Source: CAYFQV01 sp964654185
GTDB lineage: Bacteria; Spirochaetota; Spirochaetia; DSM-27196; PWMO01
Direction of reading: 5' to 3'
Length of the DNA: 64,000 nt
NCBI GenBank assembly: GCA_964654185.1
Contig: CAZZIE010000003.1
Span: 31,643 to 95,642, forward strand
The position numbers and the translations under genes are program-made. Under the pieces are notes generated by a model. It did not search any database and was not told the DNA's origin. It saw nothing but the letters and a program-made list of their open reading frames with translations. Positions 1 through 7,662 of this stretch are shown one piece after another. The number at the start of each line of letters is the position of its first letter. Within the stretch, counting starts at the first letter, position 1.

Positions 1-2
1 TC

Positions 3-302
3 CCGGTGATCGGAGGAGTAGCCGCCGGCGCGGTGGGTCACGGCGTGGTCCTCTTTCTTCATAACATTGCGTATGCCGGCGCGCGGATCGGACGTAAGAC
101 CTACCTGGTGAACGCCTCGACGGACACCGACCGCGCCCTCCTCTCCGCGGCGGCCAACACCACGATCGGCGTTGCCACCCTGATCATGTCGGGAGTGGTC
201 TCGCTGGTCACCGGTACCGCCGGGGCGCCGGTCACGGCGATCGTACTGCTGGTCCTGTTGCTTGGCGGCGGCCTGCTCGCTTTGAGGCTGGAAGAGGTGT
301 AG
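3..302 (+). CDS. MFS transporter, C-terminal fragment (5' end outside window)
   Basis: The reading frame is open at the left edge and ends at a TAG at 300-302, so only about the last 100 residues are present. They contain two hydrophobic helices separated by a hydrophilic stretch with the motif GRKTYLVN. After that come a polar D/R-rich segment and an N-T-x-I-G-V helix. This arrangement resembles the helix 10-12 region of major facilitator permeases with the 'GRxTYxVD...NRA' loop. The substrate cannot be inferred from this part. The gene converges on the lipoprotein gene on the other strand. An MFS identity is likely but rests on one loop motif and the hydrophobic pattern. Confidence 0.55.
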   Translation, partial: PVIGGVAAGAVGHGVVLFLHNIAYAGARIGRKTYLVNASTDTDRALLSAAANTTIGVATLIMSGVVSLVTGTAGAPVTAIVLLVLLLGGGLLALRLEEV

Positions 303-362
303 CGCCCCGGGCCATGTGGGCGCCGCCGGGCGGCGGCTTGCCGCGGAGCGCAAACGCCCGGC

Positions 363-2420
363 TCAGAAGTTCTCGTTCTCCAGGAAGTGGAAGCGCACCT
401 CTGTATTGCCCGTGCTCTGATCCGTGTACTGCTGCGCCGCTACGAGAAGGTCGTAGTCGCCGTCCTGATCCACATCCGCGGCTTCAACGAAGAAGGGGTT
501 GGTGATCCCCGGTGTCATGCCGGTGTCGACGGCAATGCCGAAGGGATTCACCGTCGGCTCGGTAAAGCCCACGGAGCCGGCGGGACTGGCATCGTCCTCT
601 TCCAGGTTTTCGGCGTAGAGGATTGTGGGCGTGCCGGTTGCATCCGTCGCGGCAATGAAGAGGTCAGCGTCGCCGTCCCGGTCGAAGTCGACCAGATCCA
701 CATCGAAGACGGTGTACCCCGCCGGAAGCGTCAGGCCGAGGCCTCCATTTGCAGGGGTGTTGCCGGCGTCAACCGGATACTTGAAGTCCGGATTGTCCGC
801 AGTTCCTATGTTCTGAATGAAGTGAACGACGTTCTGTGAGGAGTCTCCCAGGAGAATGTCCAAATCCCCGTCGCCGTCGATGTCCGCCATGGCCGGACTC
901 CCGTGACCATATGGCTGCGCGTACTCAAAGGGCAGGCCCATTCCAGTCACGCCGTAGGCAGGGGTGCCGAAAGCCGGATCGCCGCCGGATGTCCCGGTAT
1001 GCTCGACAAAGGCGAGGCCATAACTGTCGTAGAAGGACATCGTCAGACCAATGTACTCGTAGTGGTACTCCAGACCTGCGACGACATCCAGATCACCGTC
1101 GGCGTCGAGATCGGCAAGGCCGAGCGAGCGAATGGTCGCGGTCCGAGTGATGTCCGCGCCCGGATAGTATCCGCCGTAGTAGCCGTATGGGTCGTAGGGA
1201 TCCCCGTAGTACCCCCCGCCGATGTACTCGGTGGTGGTGGTCCGGGCATCGAGAGAGGCGGCAGTCGCTGCCGGGGCCGAGAAGGCAAGGGTACCGGTCT
1301 GCGCCAGCTCGTTCTCCTGCGTCACGATCTCGAATCCCCAGGGGTCGTTACCCCGGAACGTGAAGTGAAGATCCAGGTCCCCGTCACCGTCGAGGTCGGC
1401 AAAGGTCGGAACTCCGTAGACGTAACCACCGGTGTAGCCGGAGGGCAGAACCCCCAGACCGAAGGGGTTCTCCTGATAAGCGCCGAAGTAGGGATTCACC
1501 GGAGACTGCCCGGTAACGGAGAGCACCACGTCGTCCGTGGCGCTGTTTGCGCCGTCGGAAACATCCACCCGGATGGTGTAGTCGGCGTCAACGCCCGGCG
1601 ACGGGACGTACGTGAAGACGCTGGAGGTGGCATCCGGCTGTTCGATCCCGTCGACGAACCACCGATAGGTGAGGGTGTCGTCCTCCGGGTCGGTCGCCTG
1701 GGCGGTGAAGGTGACCTCCTCACCACTTTCCGCACTCTGGTTGCCCTCTACAATCGTGACCGAAGGAGCGTCGTCCACGTCGACGGCCACGGAAGCGCTG
1801 TCGGTTACGGTGGCGGTCCCGTCGGAGACCTCGACGGAGACGGCGTACTCAGTGTCCTCGGACGGAGAGAAGGTGGCCGTGAAGGTATCCGACACGGCAT
1901 CAACCTGCGCCTCCTGATCAATGAACCACTGGAAGGTGAGATCGTCACCATCCGGGTCGGTGGCGTTGGCCGTCAACTCGACGGATTCACCCGGCGCAGC
2001 GGAAACGTCACCCGGAAGAATCTCCACTGAAGGGGGATTGTTTCCGTTGCTCTCGTCGCCGGCGCCTCCGCCGTCCTCTTCCGTACTTCCGCCGTCCTCT
2101 TCCGTACTTCCGCCGTCCTCCTGAGTTCCATCCTGCTCAGTGCCATCCTGCTCAGTGCCATCCTGCCCCCCGGGGGCGAAGATGGGCTGACAGCCGGCAA
2201 GCGCCAGCGCGGCGGCGCCGGCAAGTAGCGGCTGCAGGCGAACCGGCGGCACCACGCCGGCCAGGCGGGTGTAGAGGCGCTTGACCCGCCGAATCAGCTT
2301 CCGGCGCTCGAGAAAGGAGAGACGGAAGAACTCCCCGCTCTCCATGAGGCGGTCGAGTTGCTCCGTGTAGCGTCGCAGCAGGAGGACCTTCGACCGATAC
2401 TTGTACGGCACACCACCCAT
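363..2420 (-). CDS. Lipoprotein with two PKD/Ig-like domains and VCBS/FG-GAP calcium-binding repeats
   Basis: This is a 685-residue predicted exported lipoprotein. A lipobox LALAGC places the acylated cysteine at residue 77, after an unusually long, Arg/Lys-rich 61-residue leader. The mature part begins with a low-complexity linker of tandem DGTEQ and EDGGSTE units. Two Ig/PKD-like domains follow (about residues 108-205 and 210-305), each opening with PSV-type strands and containing 'ATDPDGD'-like turns. The rest is a VCBS/FG-GAP-type region with five DxDxDGDxD calcium-loop motifs, the pattern of a beta-propeller or integrin-like fold. The start ATG has a GAGGT Shine-Dalgarno about 8 nt upstream. 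It is probably a surface-exposed adhesion or ligand-binding protein; the ligand is unknown. Confidence 0.75.
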   Translation of the reverse strand: MGGVPYKYRSKVLLLRRYTEQLDRLMESGEFFRLSFLERRKLIRRVKRLYTRLAGVVPPVRLQPLLAGAAALALAGCQPIFAPGGQDGTEQDGTEQDGTQEDGGSTEEDGGSTEEDGGGAGDESNGNNPPSVEILPGDVSAAPGESVELTANATDPDGDDLTFQWFIDQEAQVDAVSDTFTATFSPSEDTEYAVSVEVSDGTATVTDSASVAVDVDDAPSVTIVEGNQSAESGEEVTFTAQATDPEDDTLTYRWFVDGIEQPDATSSVFTYVPSPGVDADYTIRVDVSDGANSATDDVVLSVTGQSPVNPYFGAYQENPFGLGVLPSGYTGGYVYGVPTFADLDGDGDLDLHFTFRGNDPWGFEIVTQENELAQTGTLAFSAPAATAASLDARTTTTEYIGGGYYGDPYDPYGYYGGYYPGADITRTATIRSLGLADLDADGDLDVVAGLEYHYEYIGLTMSFYDSYGLAFVEHTGTSGGDPAFGTPAYGVTGMGLPFEYAQPYGHGSPAMADIDGDGDLDILLGDSSQNVVHFIQNIGTADNPDFKYPVDAGNTPANGGLGLTLPAGYTVFDVDLVDFDRDGDADLFIAATDATGTPTILYAENLEEDDASPAGSVGFTEPTVNPFGIAVDTGMTPGITNPFFVEAADVDQDGDYDLLVAAQQYTDQSTGNTEVRFHFLENENF

Positions 2421-2522
2421 GTCTCATACCTCGCTACGGAACTGCACCCGTAAAGGTTCACTGCTCGCCCGGCGGCAACCACCCGCAGGCAACACCCACC
2501 GAACGCCAACACTCAACAATGC

Positions 2523-2549
2523 AATTATCCTCCTGCCCGCCGGATAATT
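2523..2549. promoter_or_regulatory. Inverted repeat AATTATCC-N11-GGATAATT (candidate operator)
   Basis: The two 8-bp arms (2523-2530 and 2542-2549) are perfectly complementary and separated by 11 bp. The site lies about 100 bp upstream of the VCBS lipoprotein start. On the minus strand the arm contains GATAAT, a 5/6 match to a -10 box, so the dyad could overlay that promoter. No regulator is known from the window. Confidence 0.4.
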
Positions 2550-2654
2550 CCATACAACTTTAGTCATATTTTTGCCTGTGGCGGGTGCTGTTGGACACGG
2601 TAGTGATCAGACGCAGCCCCCGAACGTCGCCCGCGTCGCCGTGGCGATATGTAC

Positions 2655-2712
2655 GCAATTTATTGCAGGGACTTTCGGCTGCGCGCAAATACCTGCGTGC
2701 AACTATTTGCAG
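2655..2712. promoter_or_regulatory. Pair of GCAA/TTGC dyads, possible enhancer site for a sigma-54 activator
   Basis: The first dyad is GCAAT-TT-ATTGC at 2655-2666. The second is GCAAATA (2685-2691) with TATTTGC (2704-2710), separated by 12 bp. Both right arms continue into CAG. They sit about 230-285 bp upstream of the transcription start predicted from the sigma-54 site. That is a workable distance for an enhancer-binding protein such as a BkdR-type activator. Function is inferred from position and symmetry only. Confidence 0.4.
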
Positions 2713-2912
2713 AAACGGGACACTCCGGGAGTCGGCAGTCGCACCGGCTGCCCCGGCACCGCTCGACGGCCGCTCCGCCGTGGTGGCTGAGTGACCGGCG
2801 CGAAACCCCACCCCACTCCGCCATAACGACTTACAGCAGCGAACCGGCGCAGGACGAAGCGCGAGAGCCATCATCATCGTCCCGGTAAGAATGGCCTGGA
2901 GGAATCCGGCGG

Positions 2913-2930
2913 TTGGCACACTTCCTGCAA
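2913..2930 (+). promoter_or_regulatory. Sigma-54 (-24/-12) promoter of the buk-vor-ptb operon
   Basis: TTGGCACA followed by CTTCCTGCAA gives the -24 GG (2915-2916) and the -12 GC (2927-2928) with exactly 10 bp between them. The -24 half matches the YTGGCAC consensus fully; the -12 half is CTGCA instead of TTGCA. Transcription would start near 2940, 26 nt before the GTG of buk, leaving room for the AAGGAG Shine-Dalgarno at 2955-2960. Confidence 0.65.
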
Positions 2931-2965
2931 GACTTATGGAAACTCAGCACCGGTAAGGAGTCGCA

Positions 2966-4066
2966 GTGGCACGCATCCTGGCAATCAATCCCGGCTCCAC
3001 ATCCACGAAGATCGCCGTCTACGACGGCGGTGACGCGCTTCTGGAGCAGACCCTGCGCCACGCAGCGGAAGACCTGGCAGGGTATGAGCACATTGCCGAG
3101 CAGTTCGAGTTCCGCAAGGACATCATTCTCTCGGCGCTGGCGGAGGCGGGAGTCGATCCCGCGTCTCTCGACGGCGTTGTCGGGCGCGGCGGACTCATTC
3201 GACCCGTCTGCGGCGGGACCTACCTGGTGACTGAGGATATGCTCGCGGATCTCCACTCGGGGTTTGCCGGGGAGCACGCCTCCAACCTCGGCGGCATCCT
3301 TGCCCATCACATTGCGCAGCCACACAGCCTCCCAAGCTATATTGTGGATCCCGTCGTTGTCGACGAGCTCGAGCCGGTGGCGCGCTTCTCCGGCATCCCC
3401 GAGCTTCCGCGAGTCAGCATCTTTCACGCGCTGAATCAGAAGGCGACGGCGCGACGCGTCGCCGCTGAAATGGGCAAGGCCTACGAGGAGGTGAGCTTCA
3501 TCGTCGCGCACCTCGGCGGGGGCATTACCGTCGGCGCCCACGACCGGGGCCGCGTCATCGACGTGAACGACGGACTCAACGGCGAAGGCCCCTTCTCCCC
3601 CGAGCGGAGCGGCGGCGTCGCGGCCCTGAAGGTCCTGGAGCTCGTCACAAAGCGCGGCTACACCGAGGCGCAGGTCAAGAAGATGATCAAGGGCGAAGGC
3701 GGGCTTGTCGCCTATTGCGGCTCGAACAACGCCGAGGAGCTTTCAGGCTGCATCGACGAGGGCGATGATGAGGTGCGCCTCGTGATGGAGGCCATGGCCT
3801 ACCAGGTTGCGAAGGAGATCGGCGCCATGGCGACGGTACTCCGCGGGAGCGTCGATGCGATCATTCTCACCGGCGGTCTTGCCCACGACGAGCGCGTGGT
3901 GCAGTGGATCACCGAGCGCGTCTCCTTTCTGGCGCCGGTGAAGGTCTACCCGGGAGAGGACGAGATGCGCGCCCTTGCCGAAGGGGCGGATCGCGTGCTC
4001 CGCGGAGAGGAGCAGGCGCTCACCTACGCCGAGGGGCACAAGCGCGCAGGCGGAGGCCGCCCGTGA
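2966..4066 (+). CDS. buk: Butyrate kinase (branched-chain acyl kinase)
   Basis: This 366-residue member of the acetate/butyrate kinase (ASKHA) family transfers the phosphate of butyryl- or branched-chain acyl-phosphate to ADP, giving the free acid and ATP in the cytoplasm. The N-terminus carries the NPGSTSTK phosphate-binding motif. VSIFHALNQKA and a glycine-rich AHLGGGI segment are also typical of the family. Length matches known enzymes (about 355-370). The GTG start at 2966 is supported by AAGGAG five bases upstream. It is the first gene of the operon, and its stop overlaps the GTG of the next gene. With ptb at the other end and a 2-oxoacid:ferredoxin oxidoreductase between, the substrate is probably isobutyryl-, isovaleryl- or 2-methylbutyryl-phosphate rather than butyryl-phosphate. 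Confidence 0.93.
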   Translation: MARILAINPGSTSTKIAVYDGGDALLEQTLRHAAEDLAGYEHIAEQFEFRKDIILSALAEAGVDPASLDGVVGRGGLIRPVCGGTYLVTEDMLADLHSGFAGEHASNLGGILAHHIAQPHSLPSYIVDPVVVDELEPVARFSGIPELPRVSIFHALNQKATARRVAAEMGKAYEEVSFIVAHLGGGITVGAHDRGRVIDVNDGLNGEGPFSPERSGGVAALKVLELVTKRGYTEAQVKKMIKGEGGLVAYCGSNNAEELSGCIDEGDDEVRLVMEAMAYQVAKEIGAMATVLRGSVDAIILTGGLAHDERVVQWITERVSFLAPVKVYPGEDEMRALAEGADRVLRGEEQALTYAEGHKRAGGGRP

Positions 4067-4734
4067 ACCGCATTGTCGCCGTCACCGGTCACTACGGAAG
4101 CGGGAAGACGGAGTTCTCCGTGAACCTGGCGCTTCGACAGGCGGCGGTCGACGACAAGGTCGTCCTTGCGGATCTCGACATCGTCAATCCCTACTTCCGG
4201 TCCCGGGAGAAGCGGAGCCTCCTCGAAGCGGCGGGAGTTACCGTCATCGGCAGCAGCACCGGCAGCGACACCGGCGTCGATGTTCCCGCCCTCTCGCCGG
4301 CGGTGTACGGCGCCCTCCAGGACCGGAACGCCCGGGCCATTCTCGACGTCGGCGGTGACGCCCCGGGGGCTCGCCTCCTCGGCCGCTACCGCCGCTACTT
4401 CACCGAGGGCGAGCACGATCTCCTCGTTGTGGTGAACACCTCCCGACCGGAAACGCGGGACGCCGACGGCGTTCTGGCGCACATTGCCGCGATTGAAGAA
4501 GCCTCCGGCCTGAAGGCCACGGGACTCATCAACAACACCCACATGATCGAGTTCACCCAGGTCTATCACCTCGAGCAGGGCGATGAGGTCTGCCGCCGCG
4601 TCGGCGCGGAACTCGGAATACCGGTGCGCTTTCTTGCAGCGCGGGAGCAGCTTCTCGCCGGTCTGCCGGAGGAGTTGCACGGAGAACGCATTGGAGTCCG
4701 CATGCATCTGCGCGAGTCGTGGATGTACGCATAA
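4063..4734 (+). CDS. P-loop ATPase of the ParA/MinD/CobQ type, linked to 2-oxoacid oxidoreductase
   Basis: This is a 223-residue soluble protein. Its N-terminal Walker A motif is GHYGSGKTE; a switch-like segment DLDIVNPYFRSRE and the motif DVGGDAPGA follow. These suit a SIMIBI-class ATPase resembling nucleotide-binding CobQ/MinD domains. The GTG start overlaps the buk stop (GTGA), implying translational coupling. The gene lies between buk and the ferredoxin-like subunit of the oxidoreductase, with the same strand and tight spacing, so it probably serves that enzyme, for example in metallocluster handling, assembly or partner activation. No experimentally known function is recognised; the family call is firm, the role is inferred. 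Confidence 0.75.
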   Translation: MNRIVAVTGHYGSGKTEFSVNLALRQAAVDDKVVLADLDIVNPYFRSREKRSLLEAAGVTVIGSSTGSDTGVDVPALSPAVYGALQDRNARAILDVGGDAPGARLLGRYRRYFTEGEHDLLVVVNTSRPETRDADGVLAHIAAIEEASGLKATGLINNTHMIEFTQVYHLEQGDEVCRRVGAELGIPVRFLAAREQLLAGLPEELHGERIGVRMHLRESWMYA

Positions 4735-4745
4735 AGGAGAACGGT

Positions 4746-4970
4746 ATGGCACGAGCGAGGGGAGTGGTGACGTTCGACACCGATCGATGCAAGGGCTGTG
4801 AGCTCTGCGTCTCGGTCTGTCCCGTCGACATCGTCATGATTGATACCGAGCACATCAACAAGAAGGGCTACCACCCGGCCACAGTGAGTGATCCGGACAA
4901 GTGCATTGCCTGCGGCAACTGCGCCCTCATGTGCCCGGACGTGGTGATTCGCGTCGAACGCGTGGCCTGA
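4746..4970 (+). CDS. vorD: 2-oxoacid:ferredoxin oxidoreductase, ferredoxin-like (delta) subunit
   Basis: This 74-residue protein has two 4Fe-4S motifs: CKGCELCVSVCP and CIACGNCALMCP. It would carry electrons from the TPP active site of the 2-oxoacid oxidoreductase to free ferredoxin. The ATG at 4746 is preceded by AAAGGAGA, which fixes the start even though the frame is open further upstream. It follows the ATPase gene by 11 bp and precedes the alpha subunit by 90 bp. Composition and placement match the VorD/KorD class. Confidence 0.88.
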   Translation: MARARGVVTFDTDRCKGCELCVSVCPVDIVMIDTEHINKKGYHPATVSDPDKCIACGNCALMCPDVVIRVERVA

Positions 4971-5060
4971 GACGCGGCCGCGCAGGCTCGCGGGCGCAGG
5001 TGCGTACGGACGCGCCGCCACGTGGGCGCGCGGGCACGACACCGCCGAAAGGAGGCGAGA

Positions 5061-6140
5061 ATGGCAGGAACTGCAACGGACACAAAGGTCCTCATGAAGG
5101 GGAACGAGGCGATCGGCGCCGCCGCAATCAGGGGCGGCTGCCGCTACTTCTTCGGGTACCCGATAACGCCGCAAAACGAGATCCCGGAGTACATGTCCCG
5201 GGAGCTCCCGAAGGTAGGCGGAGTCTTCCTTCAGGCGGAGAGTGAGATTGCCGCGATCAACATGGTGTACGGCGCCGCGGGAGCCGGGGCGCGGGTCATG
5301 ACCTCCAGCTCCTCCCCGGGGATCTCCCTGAAGCAGGAGGGAATCAGCTACATCGTCGGGAGTGAGGTCCCCTGCGTCATTGTGAACATGATGCGCGGCG
5401 GCCCCGGTCTCGGCGGCATCCAGCCTGCCCAGAGCGACTACTTCCAGTCCACCCGGGGGGGCGGCAACGGCGACTACTCCATGATCGTTCTCGCTCCTTC
5501 GAGCGTACAGGAAGCCGCGGACATGATGACCGAGGCCTTCGATCTGGCGGACCTCTACCGCAATCCGGTCATGCTCCTCGGTGACGGTATGATCGGTCAG
5601 ATGATGGAGCCCGTCGAGTTCCGGGATCCCCCGAAGCGAGAACTTCCGTCGAAGGAGTGGGCCACCACCGGTACCGGAGGAAGGCGCGCGCCCAACATCA
5701 TCACCAGCCTGAGACTCGATCCCGCAGCGCTCGAGAAGCTCAACCAGGAGCTCCAGGCCAAATACGCGGTCATGCGGGAGCAGGAGGTGCGGTACGAGCT
5801 CTTCCACGTCGAAGACGCCGAGATCGTCTTCGTTGCCTACGGGACGGCAAGCCGGATCGTGAAGAACGTGGTGCAGACGCTTCGCGGCGAGGGCGTCAAG
5901 GCCGGGCTGCTGCGGCCGATCACCCTGTGGCCCTTCCCGGTGCAGGGCTTCGATGAGCTCCCATCATCGGTGCGCGCCCTCTTCACCGTCGAGATGAGCC
6001 ACGGCCAGATGGTGGACGACGTGCGGATTGCCGCGAACGGACGGTGGCCGGTAGGCTTCCACGGCCGGTCCGGCGGGATGTTACCCGTCGAGGCGGACAT
6101 CCACGCCGCAGCCACCGCGATGCTCGAGGAGGTGCACTAA
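5061..6140 (+). CDS. vorB: 2-oxoacid:ferredoxin oxidoreductase alpha subunit (3-methyl-2-oxobutanoate type)
   Basis: This 359-residue alpha subunit carries the pyrimidine-binding and transketolase-like domains of the CoA-acylating 2-oxoacid:ferredoxin oxidoreductases. The N-terminal segment KGNEAIGAAAIRGGCRYF and the motif GYPITPQNEIPEYMS are diagnostic. A MRGGPGLGGIQPAQ segment lies near residue 117. AAAGGAGG at 5048-5055 supports the ATG at 5061. Its stop overlaps the next start (TAATG). With VorA, VorC and VorD it would convert deaminated valine, leucine and isoleucine to branched acyl-CoA, CO2 and reduced ferredoxin. Separating Vor from 2-oxoglutarate oxidoreductase by sequence alone is hard; the flanking ptb and buk favour Vor. 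Confidence 0.88.
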   Translation: MAGTATDTKVLMKGNEAIGAAAIRGGCRYFFGYPITPQNEIPEYMSRELPKVGGVFLQAESEIAAINMVYGAAGAGARVMTSSSSPGISLKQEGISYIVGSEVPCVIVNMMRGGPGLGGIQPAQSDYFQSTRGGGNGDYSMIVLAPSSVQEAADMMTEAFDLADLYRNPVMLLGDGMIGQMMEPVEFRDPPKRELPSKEWATTGTGGRRAPNIITSLRLDPAALEKLNQELQAKYAVMREQEVRYELFHVEDAEIVFVAYGTASRIVKNVVQTLRGEGVKAGLLRPITLWPFPVQGFDELPSSVRALFTVEMSHGQMVDDVRIAANGRWPVGFHGRSGGMLPVEADIHAAATAMLEEVH

Positions 6141-6991
6141 TGCCTGTGGTATTCGAACGAACGAAGGGACTCACCCAGAAAGAGACCCACTACTGTCCCG
6201 GGTGTACCCACGGGATCATTCACCGCCTCGTGGGCGAGGTGCTCGAAGAGATGAACCTGCTCGGCAACGCAATCGGGGTTGCTCCGGTAGGGTGCGCAGT
6301 CTTCGCGTACAACTACTTCAACTGCGACATGCACGAAGCCGCTCACGGCCGCGCCCCCGCCATGGCGACGGGGATCAAACGGGTGCATCCCGAAAACACC
6401 ATATTCACCTATCAGGGTGACGGCGACCTCGCCTCCATCGGCACTGCGGAGATCGTCCACGCCGCCCACCGCGGCGAGAACATCACCGTCGTCTTTGTGA
6501 ACAACGCGATCTACGGCATGACCGGCGGGCAGATGGCACCGACCACCATGGTGGGACAGCGTACAACGACATCGCCGCTCGGGCGGGATCCGAAGCATGC
6601 GGGCTATCCCATTCGCATCTCAGAGATGCTCGCCACCATCAACGGGGCGGCCTTCATTGAGCGCGTCTCGGTGCACAATCCCGCGCATGTGCGAAAGGCG
6701 AAGAAGGCGATTCACAAGGCCTTCGAGTGTCAGCAGAACAGGCAGGGCTTCTCCATGGTGGAGGTGCTTTCCACCTGTCCAACCAACTGGGGCATGACGC
6801 CGGTGGAGGCACTCGGCTGGCTGCGGGAGACCATGATTCCCTACTATCCCCTCGGCAACTTCCGCAGCCCGGAGGCGACCGCCGCCGCATCTCCCGCGAC
6901 GGCGAGCACGACGGCGACGGCGGGAACGCCGGCGGGCTCGAGGACCGGCGCAACGCCCGGCGCGGTGCGACACCACGCAGAGGAGGAGTGA
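6140..6991 (+). CDS. vorA: 2-oxoacid:ferredoxin oxidoreductase beta subunit (TPP-binding)
   Basis: This 283-residue subunit binds thiamine diphosphate. The TPP/Mg motif GDGDLASIGTAEIVHAAHRG is followed by the Asn ligands in FVNNAIYG. Conserved cysteines lie in YCPGCTHG near the N-terminus. It starts in the TAATG overlap with the alpha subunit. The last 45 or so residues are an Ala/Thr/Gly-rich tail (repeats such as ATAAASPATAS) that is not part of the family core. This tail is one of several such insertions in this window. It ends only 2 bp before the start of the gamma subunit. Confidence 0.88.
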   Translation: MPVVFERTKGLTQKETHYCPGCTHGIIHRLVGEVLEEMNLLGNAIGVAPVGCAVFAYNYFNCDMHEAAHGRAPAMATGIKRVHPENTIFTYQGDGDLASIGTAEIVHAAHRGENITVVFVNNAIYGMTGGQMAPTTMVGQRTTTSPLGRDPKHAGYPIRISEMLATINGAAFIERVSVHNPAHVRKAKKAIHKAFECQQNRQGFSMVEVLSTCPTNWGMTPVEALGWLRETMIPYYPLGNFRSPEATAAASPATASTTATAGTPAGSRTGATPGAVRHHAEEE

Positions 6992-6993
6992 GC

Positions 6994-7662
6994 ATGGAAA
7001 CCAGAATCATCTGCGCAGGCTTCGGCGGCCAGGGCATCATGTCCATGGGTCGCCTCATTGCCTACACCGGCATGAAGAACGGCAGGGAAGTCTCCTGGCT
7101 CCCGTCGTACGGACCGGAGATGCGCGGCGGCACCGCCAACTGCCACGTCATTGTTGCGGACAACCCCATTGCCTCCCCCGTCGTTTCCGGCAACGCCGAC
7201 GCCGTGGTCGCCATGAACCTCCCGTCAATGCGCAAGTTCGAAGCGGAGCTCACCGGTGCAGCGGGTACCGCGGGTACAACGGGTACCGCGGGTGCGCAGG
7301 GTGCAGGAGAGGCGCGCCCGGGAATCCTTCTGTACAACTCCTCCCTGATCGAGGAAAAGCCGGAACGGGAGGATGTCATTGTGCTGCCCATCCCTGCCAC
7401 GGACGTGGCCGGAGCGCTGGGAAACACAAAGGTTGCGAACATGGTCATGCTCGGCGCCTTCCTGGCGGCGACGCAGATCTTCACCCGCGACCAGATCATC
7501 GAGTCCCTCAAGAGGGTCTTCGGTTCCGCGAAGGACCAGTTCCTGCCGCTCAACACCGACGCCCTGGACAAGGGCCTCGCCCTTGTCAGCGAGGAGCAGT
7601 TACGGCCCGGCGCTCACGACTCCGAGAAGCCGGGCGCGCGCCAGGAGAAGCACACGGTATGA
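6994..7662 (+). CDS. vorC: 2-oxoacid:ferredoxin oxidoreductase gamma subunit
   Basis: This 222-residue protein has the gamma-subunit signature GFGGQGIMSMGRL near the N-terminus and SYGPEMRGGTANC at about residue 40. It completes the VorDBAC complex. AGGAGGAG at 6981-6988 selects the ATG at 6994, although an in-frame GTG lies 6 nt upstream. A Gly/Ala/Thr-rich insert of tandem (GTA) units lies around residues 88-108, where homologues have a short surface loop. A charged tail follows the family core. The stop overlaps the ptb start in ATGA. Confidence 0.88.
   Translation: METRIICAGFGGQGIMSMGRLIAYTGMKNGREVSWLPSYGPEMRGGTANCHVIVADNPIASPVVSGNADAVVAMNLPSMRKFEAELTGAAGTAGTTGTAGAQGAGEARPGILLYNSSLIEEKPEREDVIVLPIPATDVAGALGNTKVANMVMLGAFLAATQIFTRDQIIESLKRVFGSAKDQFLPLNTDALDKGLALVSEEQLRPGAHDSEKPGARQEKHTV

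Larger units (their letters stand above)
2421..2965. other. 545-bp divergent intergenic region
   Basis: This region lies between the lipoprotein gene and the branched-chain oxoacid operon. No credible gene was found. It is locally AT-richer than its surroundings at 2515-2580 and 2645-2720. It holds an 8-bp dyad near the lipoprotein gene, two GCAA/TTGC dyads at 2655-2712, and a sigma-54-type promoter close to buk. Each is listed separately. Confidence 0.6.

Noticed and set aside
2831..3541. Minus-strand open frame of about 236 codons opposite buk
   Set aside because: It overlaps the sigma-54 promoter and butyrate kinase start, and its translation resembles nothing.
4746..7662. Pyruvate or 2-oxoglutarate:ferredoxin oxidoreductase instead of Vor
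   Set aside because: Subunit composition alone does not decide. The flanking ptb and buk, and the sigma-54 control, favour branched-chain oxoacids, so Vor was kept with this caveat.
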